64,000 bases of DNA, taken from positions 2,309,473 through 2,373,472 of the forward strand of contig CM047430.1 of NCBI GenBank assembly GCA_026168455.1, given 5' to 3'. The notes beneath the pieces are model-generated. The model did no database searches and was not told the DNA's origin. It saw only the letters and a program-made list of their open reading frames with translations. Origin of the DNA: Theocolax elegans (lineage: Eukaryota > Arthropoda > Insecta > Hymenoptera > Cerocephalidae). Position numbers and translations under genes: made by a program. Numbering within the stretch: position 1 is the stretch's first letter; each line of letters starts with the position of its first letter. Shown here in pieces: positions 56,066-64,000 of the stretch.

Positions 56066-56141
56066 TTTCCTAACCTGGGTTCGAACCCCTTATGCACGCA
56101 TCAAATACAAACGCTTTATCCACTACATTATTCGCAACGCT
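56066..56141 (-). other. tRNA-like sequence (possible SINE head or tRNA pseudogene)
   Basis: On the minus strand there is an A-box-like TAGTGGATAAAGC, then about 30 bases, then a B-box GGGTTCGAACCC within a self-complementary T-arm. The 5' (GCGTTGC) and 3' sequences do not pair as an acceptor stem, so it is not a functional tRNA. A tRNA-derived SINE remnant is the likeliest reading. Confidence 0.35.
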
Positions 56142-56728
56142 TATCGATTATGTTTAAAACTTGCACATGATGATCTGCTATTTGATTTGCTATCTAATGT
56201 GTTTTTAATACTTATACAATTTCAATGAAATTGACAAGATTTTACTATGATTTGGAAAAAAAATCTTGTTAATTAAAAATCTTACATCTTTGTTATCATA
56301 AAAATATCGTTGAAATATTTAATTGTTATATTTCTATAATAATTTTTCTACGATAGAAAGCAAAATTTTTCTGCATTATTGATATATAAGTTTTCTTAAT
56401 CCTTGTACAAAATAAATAAATAAGATATAGGACGACGATTTTTCGATTTTGGCGATTAAAGCAAAAGATGTGAAATAATTGTGAATCTCAATGTGAAATA
56501 TTTCCATAATATTTCATAAAATATTACACTGGAACATTACGGTAATATTAATGAAATATTTCACTGGTCCTATTGAAGTAGGTATTTGAAATATTTTATC
56601 AATATTTCTCGAAATATTACATTGCAACAATCGATTTCGGTGAATAAACCAAGATGTTAATTAATGGCGACGTTTCGATGAGTTTTGCCATCCTTCTCTG
56701 GTTATTCTACTCATCAATGGTTAGTATA
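56142..56728. other. No gene seen
   Basis: AT-rich. 56480-56640 carries the inverted relative of the AATATT-rich block at 50.8-51.1 kb. Confidence 0.5.
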
Positions 56729-56948
56729 GTCTGAGCAGCGGCGGATTAGAGTTTTACGGGGCCCGGGACTAAAATAGGGATGGGGCCCACTTTCTATTTC
56801 AATAATTTATGAAGCGAATATAAATAATATTTTTGTTATTAGTTATACATTTAATATATATATTGAATATCACAAATATTTCTTACATTTATTATTATAA
56901 ACATAACTTTTTGGAATTTTATTTTAAAAGACAAATTTTTTTACACAA

Positions 56949-57486
56949 CTAAAAATATTTTTTTCTTGATTTTGCTCTGGCAAAATTGTTTATTAAATCA
57001 TTAAAGTTAATTGATCGAAGTAAATCAACTTCAATGCTTAGCCTCGCCAATGTGGATAGTCTTTCATCTAACATAGTTGATCTATAAATATTTTTGATTC
57101 TTTTTAGGACGAAAAATGACCTTTCAGCTTCGCAGTTTACTATCGGAATCGTTAATAAAAGTCTGTAAGCGATGTAGATATTAGGGAATACTTCAACCAT
57201 TTCCATATCAACAATCCAGTTTACAACTTGCAAAGGAGACAAGATTTGATCATTTTTGCTATCTGTTTCTTCAGTTCGATTAGAAAAAAAAACCTTTTGG
57301 TTGTAACTTTAAACGGGGTATAAATTGTTTTAATTCTAATATTAAATCACTTTGTAAATCATCTGGATAAGCTATTATGAGGTTTGTTGCTTTGGCTTCT
57401 AATTCAATATTCTTTATAAATAATAATTGCGTAAGAAAACTAAATAAATTAATAATATCGTTATACGCTCCACTTCGTTTTTGCAA
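56949..57486 (-). pseudogene. hAT transposase C-terminal dimerisation domain, frameshifted
   Basis: 57280-57486 carries a helical segment (FLTQLLFIKNIELEAKATNL, LQSDLILELKQFIPRL). 56949-57242 carries the hAT dimerisation signature (VFPNIYIAYRLLLTIPI, VNCEAERSFFVLKRIKN, LSTLARLSIEVDL), including the conserved C-EAERSF and the catalytic-domain-proximal glutamate. A break of about 40 bases lies between them. Confidence 0.88.
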
Positions 57487-57499
57487 CTCAGAAACAAGT

Positions 57500-58725
57500 T
57501 TATCTATAATAACATAAAATGTATTTTATTCTAAAATCATCAGTCGCACTCAAACTATTAACTTGTACTTCCTTGTCTGCAAGCTTACGAGTGATTTTTC
57601 TTTTACCCGACCTAGAATATTCTTCATTTATATAAGTACTTAATTTCTTAGCATCTTTTTCGATATCACAAAATTGATCACGTAAATCTTTAACAAAATC
57701 TACTAATGAAAGTAGCATATTGTTAGCAGAAATTAAATCTATATTTACCTTTTGAAGATACTGACTAGTTGCGTTAAATCGTTGAAAAATATTATTCCAC
57801 AAAATTGCCATAAAAACATTTTCAATTTTAATTAAATTATTCAATAAAGCTAAAGCTTCTTGGCGTGCTTCACGTTTTTGATTTGCATCATACGCTAATA
57901 TTTCTAAAGCCTTGTAAATGCCATTGAAATCTTTATCTATAAGTTTTGTGGCATCTCCATGACATGACCATCTCGTTTGCGATAAATTCGTTACTCTCGA
58001 TTTATTAGTCAATAGGACGTCCCATCGATGTGTTGATGCACTGAAAAAAACATATAAGCGCTGCGCGACCCCGAAGAAATTTGTTGCATCAAGACATTCG
58101 TCGACGCTACATTCACCCACTAAGTTCAACGAATGACCGATACAAGAACGTAATGTGCTAATTTATTTTTTTCTTTAATGCAGGCTTGGAGGCCGGAATA
58201 TTTTTCGGACATATTTGACGCATTGTCATAGGTCTGAGCTCGACAATTTTTAATATCAATATTATGTTTTTGTAATAAATCTAGCACGACATTACTAAGT
58301 GACCTACCAGTGTGACTTTCAATTTTGATGAAAGTAAAAAACCGCTCATAAACGTGCCTATTTAAATAATAGCGAAAAATGACTGACAGCTGATCAACAT
58401 GGGATACATCGGGAGTAGAATCTACAATAATCGCCCAATATTTTGCACTTTGCATTTCATTTATAATCTGCTTTAATACTTTTATAGCCATTAACTCCAT
58501 GAATTCTTCATAAATAGTCTTAGATAAATACGACACTGTTCCTCGTCCTTTTTGAGAATATAATTTAATATGCTCTTGCATAAAAGGATCAAATTCGGCA
58601 ATCAATTCCATACCGAGGAAATTTCCATTATTAGGGGATCCTATAACTTCATTTTTTCCTCGTAAAGGAAGTCCCCGTTCAGTCAGAAATCGAATACCTG
58701 CTACGACTCTTTTTAAAACTTTCAT
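57500..58725 (-). pseudogene. hAT transposase catalytic region (DUF4371, RNase H-like), frameshifted
   Basis: 58126-58725 encodes LPLRGKNEVIGSPNNGNFL, a first catalytic acidic position in IIVDSTPDVSHVDQLS, and the RAQTYDNASNMS motif. The frame then slips (near 58130, in the C-x-G-H-S-L-N-L region) into 57500-58129, which continues with NLVGECSVDECLDATNFF and the STHRWDVL motif. Transposase of this group cuts and pastes the element. The slip and further stops make it a pseudogene as read. Confidence 0.85.
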
Positions 58726-58749
58726 CCAATATTATACTTCACTTTCCAT

Positions 58750-59146
58750 ACTTTTTATAATTCAATATAAGTCATCATGCAGTTGTGTTCTTTACTATTT
58801 TCGTGAGAATGAATTAATTCGTCTATTTTCTTCCAATTCGAAAAACCTTCTTTTATAAATGAATTGTCACCGTCCGAAAATAATTTACAAACAAAACAAA
58901 AAATTGAGCCTTTTAATTCCGAATACATCAGCCATTTTCTTTCGCACATTTCTCCATTTTTTAAAGTTCGCTGAAAATAGGTTGGCGACAAATATCTATT
59001 TTGTTTATTGTATTCTCGTTTAGATGATTTGTTAAAATTAGATTCTTTATTTTGAAAATAGGCATATCCCTTTTCTAAATATTTTTGACGTTCATAACCA
59101 TTTTCGTACAATTTTAAACGCCATAGGGCGGGATCTTTGTGCACAT
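58750..59146 (-). pseudogene. hAT transposase TTF-type zinc finger region
   Basis: Begins after an acceptor TTTTTGTTATAG with DVHKDPALWRLKL. It contains the TTF zinc finger used for DNA binding (FQRTLKNGEMCERKWLMYS, then FCFVCKLFSD, then SHENSKEHNCM). A TAA stop and frame change follow before the DUF4371 part, so the transposase is not continuous here. Confidence 0.8.
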
Positions 59147-59219
59147 CTATAACAAAAATATTGTTTAGCACACGTAAATGTTTTTAGTTTTTAAGTGCAT
59201 TTTTAAGTGCGCCCTCATA

Positions 59220-59349
59220 CCTGTATTTAAATTATTTGATAATGCATCTTTCCTGGAGCCATCATTGTCGTTAAATAAATCTTCATCAAAACGTGTATTA
59301 TTTAGAAAATTTTCTGGTAAAGATTCTGTATCATTTTGATGCAATGCAT
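59220..59349 (-). CDS. hAT transposase exon 2 (acidic linker)
   Basis: Follows an acceptor TTTTTATAG and encodes HQNDTESLPENFLNNTRFDE and NDNDGSRKDALSNNLNTG before a GTATGA donor. The intron upstream (59350-60823) contains the palindromic element at 59631-60545. The intron downstream (59147-59219) is 73 bases. Confidence 0.65.
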
Positions 59350-59630
59350 CTATAAAAATGAATATATAATTTATTTTCTTAACAAAATTAAACCAGATAC
59401 CAAATAATATATTTTATTTTATTAAATACATTAATCACTTCATCAAGCAAGTTAAATTAAGGCAAAATGTTAAATTATTTTTAAATTAAAGATGAATTAT
59501 AGTTTTGTAGCTTTCGCAAATCATGCATTTTAAATAGCATCTAAATTTAATAATATAATGTAAAAGTAAAATTTTTATATAAATATAAATAAGTATATAT
59601 AAGTATGTATGTATATATATATATATATAT

Positions 59631-60543
59631 GGGAGATTCCATGTGAAGTGATCCAGTTAAAAAATAAAATTTTGTTTTAATGTATGGAATCAGTAAGAAA
59701 CTACTTGAATAGAGTGTAGCTAAATTTTTTGACCTGAATTACAATTAGTACCAAAGCTGTAGCCAATCAAAAAATCGAATTTTTTGAAAAAATTGACTTT
59801 TTGGCCATTTTTATCACTTAATAACTCAAAATCTAACAATTTTTTCTAATATACATTAAATATGAAAAAGTTTAGTAATTTCAAGAAGAATCAGTTGAAA
59901 TATTTCATTTATATTATTTTAAAACATTGAATATAGTTATAATCAATAAAAACCTTTATAGTAAAAAAAAGGGTTGTACGATCAAAAATATTTTATCCAT
60001 CCAAAAATCTAATTCATCGATGATTAATTACTTCCAAATAATGCAAAGTTTGAGTGCGGCAGAGCATTTTAGACAAAGTTATGGTGTTTTTAGGCAAATT
60101 TCTTAAAAAAAAGAGAGCGAATGCATTTTATGAAGAAAACACACTAACCGTATACTTGCATTCAAACAATATGACACTATTATTCCTCAATATTACTAAA
60201 ATATACTATTTATTGTTAGTTACTGATACTTTTATTTAGTTGTCATTTAAGTCTAATACTTTTAGTTATACCTGTTATATAATTGGATTTATTGGAATTA
60301 TAAAAAATTTCAGGTATTTAACAGGTATAACTGCTTATACCTACTGTTTTGTGTTTATAAGCAACTTAGAGATTAAAAGGTATAGAGATTAAAAAATTCG
60401 ATTTTTTGATTGGCTACAGTTTTGGTACTAATTGTAATTCAGGTCAAAAAATTTAGCTACACTCTATTCAAGTAGTTTCTTACTGATTCCATACATTAAA
60501 ACAAAATTTTATTTTTTAACTGGATCACTTCACATGGAATCTC

Positions 60544-60545
<2 letters not shown>
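59631..60545. repeat. Palindromic element nested in the hAT intron, right arm shortened
   Basis: Ends GGGAGATTCCATGTGAAGTG and complement, flanked by TA repeats, as in the complete palindrome at 47022-48379, to which it is closely similar. The right arm has lost most of its inner part, so only about 150 terminal bases still mirror the left end. Confidence 0.92.
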
Positions 60546-60577
<32 letters not shown>

Positions 60578-60823
60578 CAACTAAATATTAAATTCAATTA
60601 AATAAAAAAATTTAAATTAAGTGTTTTGACTCTAACTACTAGTAAATTATTGTATAACAAAGGTCAATAGTGTTTTAATTTTGCTTAATTTGTTATACTT
60701 CGTTAATTATAAGTTTTAATTCAATAACTAATTATAATAAACAAGGTTAATTGCAAAAGACAATAGATGTCTATGATCAGTAATATTTTAAAAAATACAT
60801 TTTTAATTAAAGCTTTATAATAC

Positions 60824-60980
60824 CTGTCTTGCTAGTATCAACTACGTCCAATTTTTCTTCAGGTTCTGGATTAGGTCGTTTAAAAAAATTCGTTACGGTA
60901 GGTAGCTTTTTTATTGACTCTTGCTGTTGTTTTTTCGCTTTGCGCTTTTCTGCCCCGCTCGGGTATTTTCGTTTTAACAT
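60824..60980 (-). CDS. hAT transposase exon 1 (basic N-terminus)
   Basis: Starts at ATG 60980 with MLKRKYPSGAEKRKAKKQQQ, then KLPTVTNFFKR, the standard opening of hAT transposases of the TTF-zinc-finger group, probably a nuclear localisation and PCNA-like motif. The exon ends at a GTATTA donor (60823-60822) after VVDTSKTG. The open frame upstream to 61196 is arginine-rich but is probably 5' untranslated. Confidence 0.8.
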
Positions 60981-61591
60981 TTTGTTGGTGTAATAAAGCG
61001 CATCACTCAAGACAACAGTCGTAACTAAACTATTGCAAACAGATCGATGGAGTTCGCCGCTCACGAACTTTGTTTTCGTTATTTTCCGCGGAAAATGTTT
61101 AGCGGAAAGGTCTCGAACCCAACGGCGGCGCCGCCAATTCGACATTTTCCACGAATCGAAAAACGCATTAAGTAGCTTCTCAGTACACTTATTCAAATTG
61201 TTTTATATTGAATAAGTTAAGAAGAATACCGTTTCATATTTATTTCGTAAATTAATTTTAATTTTTTTAAATTTATTTTTAAATTAATTAATGATTTATT
61301 TAATTAATTTCAATTTTAATATTGATTTTATGAATAGATGTGTGGATAAACTTATATTATGTAAACACTACTACCGCAGGCAAAAATAAGTGCGATTTTT
61401 TGTTATATTTTAAAAAATAATATTATTAAGTGTAAATAAAATTTAAAAGTTACGAATTTTTTGCTTACAGCGAAATGCGTAGTATGATGATTTATAATAT
61501 TTTGTCATTCGAACGCACGAGGCCCTTGGCTCATGGGGCCTGGGGCTACAGCCCCTGCTAGCCCCCCCTATGATCCGCCACTGAGTCTGAG

Positions 61592-64000
61592 GAGGATGGC
61601 AAAAAATTGGAGCTTACATTGAACCAAATAAAAGAATATTACAGAACGATTTTTTTTAAATAAAGGACTGCAAAACTGTATATCGTCGGCTGAGTGGAAG
61701 AACAGTCTATCTCGGAACTTGCTTGGAAAACGCCCTATCTCGCGATCCGCTTGGAAAACCCCCTATCTCGCGCTTCGGTTGAAGAACGCCCTATCTCAAA
61801 TGAAATTTTTTGCTTTCAAATTTTGTAGTGGCACCACTGCGCAACTTAAAAATTCTAAGCTTAAAAATCTCATCCGTTCTCTCAACTTTTTTCTTAACCT
61901 TTATTAACTTAAAACATTTTTTAAATTGCACACAGGTCGGCTGATATAATAAGTGTTCGATAAATCGCCGCTGATAGACAGATAAAGTCAGAGAAGTCTC
62001 TCTTTCTCTGAGGAGTCCCGATGACGCCTAAACAATTTTTTTCCGAATTTTAAATACTTTACTAATTAATTTATTTTAATTAGAAAGACCGTATTTTTAA
62101 GGTTCGAATCTTAAGGTTTGAGTCCCACAGACAGCAAATATTTTTTTTTAATTTTTTCTTTTAATTTATGAGCTATGGCCAACATATTGGCAACAGTTTA
62201 AAAATTGTAAGATAGTAACTATTGGCAATATGTTTGCAATAATTGTTGCCCATCACTTTGCAATACAGTGGCAATAGTTTATATTTTTACGTACGTACAA
62301 TATATTTTAATAAGTAGATTCTGCTTAAAAATAAAATGTTTTAAGTCTGTTATTACATACATGCTGTCAGATTAAATTTAATATGTTAACTGTTAATATC
62401 CATCATATTCGCATATATTAACATTACATATTTTATTAGTTACACTATTGTTACACTATTATTACCTTTGTAACAGTATTGGTATTCTCTCACAAGGGAA
62501 GTACTTGACCTTCGGAAACGGATATATCTTATCCTAACCTTAGCACATATCTTTTGGAATATAATAATATGAAGAAAGCCAATTAGTTATTACTTGCCAA
62601 TTGCCACTTTTACGAAAGTGATTCGACATCTGACAATAATATTTCCATGAAAGTTACTTTCACTTTGATTGCTATTATGACTCGAAAACGAGTATTGATA
62701 GGAAATCAATCCAAAAACTGAAAGGTAGTTGAGTTCAAGTAGATATGTTTAAAAAAAAGAAGCTTAAATTGTTCAATTTACCCTGCTGAAAATAATGACG
62801 TTATAAAATGACGTTATAAAATGAGGTTATAAAAGAACGTCATTAAATAACGTGAGGTCACGTCGTAAATTGAAACAAAAATTGACGTCATTTTTTAATA
62901 TGTTTTTTCAAAATTACGTTATTATGTATGTCGGAATTATCTATTAATGATACGTAGACTTTTTCGTTGGAATAATTAATTTTTTACAAAAGAAATAGAA
63001 TATTATAAACTTATTTTATGTACATATTTTATCTAAATTTAATAACTTGTTATAAGAGAAACAATAATAACAAATACTACCTCCATCCTTTAAAAAAAAT
63101 TAATAATTTGTAGAACTTCTAAGCACCTTTTTAATGATGTATTGGAAACTGCATAAAGTAAGTCTAAGGCATTAGTAATATTTTAATTAATAACGTTATT
63201 TTCAAATAAGTTTTTAAATGACATTAAGAAATAACGTCATTATATACAACGTTATAAAATGACGACTCATTGAGAAAACTATAATAGCAAAAATTACCTA
63301 TACTTGATAGTAATGGAAAGAAAGATTCACAAAATCGAAAAAATTACAATCTTTAATAGTAAAATTTACAATAAATTTTACAAACAAAATAATACAAAAT
63401 AATACATATAATTTTTTAAGTACATATTAAAATTGTTTCAAAGAATTAAACTACATATTTATATAGTAACTGAAATAAAGTATTCTGTATAACAATCAAA
63501 TAAAATATTTGTTAAATAAATTTGTTTAAACGCAACTACGCATAGGTTTTTCCATGTGATTCTAGAATTTACCACTGTAAATTATTTTGTGGTGAATAAA
63601 TAAAAATGACAAAATAAGTTATTTATAACTAAGTGAATTAAAATTAAATAAAGAAATGTTTATACATGAGTGATTCTCTGTGAAATCAGTTAATCAAAAA
63701 ATCCACCACAAAGATTTCCTAAATTAAGGGTAGCTTAAACAAGATATAAATAAATTTTAAACAAAATCGATTCTTTAATTGACTGATATCACAGAAAATC
63801 GCTCATTTATTATATGACTCGCCCATTTAACTGCCTTCAAGAAAAGTTTCATGTCTTAAACATATTTTTCTAAACATCCTGTAGCAAGAGTGTAGATTTT
63901 AAAATAAAACATAACATTTTAAAATTTGTATGCATATAAATGTAAAACAAATGTAGATTTTTGTTGTGATTTAAAATTTTAAAAAGGACGTAACCGATTG
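61592..64000. other. Non-coding right edge with short repeats
   Basis: A minisatellite of about three 29-base units (GCTTGGAAAACGCCCTATCTC) lies at 61690-61800. 62795-62900 and 63185-63270 carry repeated and inverted AATGACGTTATAAAATGACG motifs around an AT-rich core; this may be a MITE (left edge CCCTGCTGAAAA), but a matching right end was not found. A CCAACATATTGGCAACAG-like cluster occurs at 62175-62280. No gene seen. Confidence 0.5.

Larger units (their letters stand above)
56737..61583 (-). mobile_element. hAT transposon with perfect 8-bp target duplication
   Basis: Ends CAGCGGCGGAT (left) and, on the other strand, CAGTGGCGGAT (right), typical hAT termini. The 8 bases AGTCTGAG flank it on both sides (56729-56736 and 61584-61591). 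It carries a minus-strand transposase of the ZMYM1-like/DUF4371 type with at least two introns. A 915-bp palindromic element sits in its first intron. The transposase is interrupted by several frameshifts, so the copy looks inactive. Confidence 0.93.

Noticed and set aside
62085..62135. A tRNA gene at the GGTTCGAATC motif
   Set aside because: Only a B-box-like string is present. There is no A box or acceptor stem at the right distance.

Overview
This window looks like insect nuclear DNA, most likely from a hymenopteran. It is AT-rich, has short introns with pyrimidine tracts, and is packed with arthropod-type transposable elements. The only recognisable conserved host gene is a xanthine dehydrogenase/aldehyde oxidase family gene on the + strand. 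Two of its coding exons are visible, at 7005-7286 and 50357-50479. They join in phase and read as consecutive protein, which implies a single 43-kb intron. The gene runs off both sides of the window, so nearly everything else is intronic.

Layout: (1) 1-6190 holds two non-LTR retrotransposons on the minus strand. One is a truncated copy (A). The other (B) looks full length, and its ORF1 and ORF2 are in one frame separated by a single TGA. (2) 7005-7286 is an XDH exon. (3) 8068-9130 is a diverged direct repeat. (4) 9390-25458 is a satellite of about 215-bp units, each with a hairpin core. It is split by a 12.5-kb Ty3/Gypsy element (10155-22619, minus strand, 4-bp target duplication). That element carries gag, a protease, an RT remnant, an ORF fusing an OTU-like domain to integrase, and a broken envelope gene resembling chuvirus glycoproteins. 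It is itself invaded by other insertions. (5) 25459-37716 holds an LTR-like stub, nested palindromes, a probable solo LTR, a second Gypsy integrase, and an I/LOA-type non-LTR element (C) with RNase H. (6) 37717-48380 holds palindromic elements, two adjacent direct duplications whose copies differ mainly by indels, a pogo-like element without a catalytic core, and a TA-flanked MITE-like element. (7) 50357-50479 is the second XDH exon. (8) 52042-53541 holds an unrecognised lysine-rich spliced gene or pseudogene. (9) 54076-56024 is a 1.9-kb palindrome. (10) 56737-61583 is a hAT element with a perfect 8-bp target duplication and a palindrome inside one of its introns.

The most unusual themes are these: the giant TE-filled intron; a Gypsy element combining an OTU-like protease domain with a captured chuvirus-like envelope; a family of nearly perfect palindromes inserted in TA microsatellites with shared terminal sequences; the hairpin satellite; and two different ORF1/ORF2 coupling arrangements in neighbouring non-LTR elements. 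Many frameshifts fall at homopolymers, so some apparent breaks may be assembly errors rather than biology.
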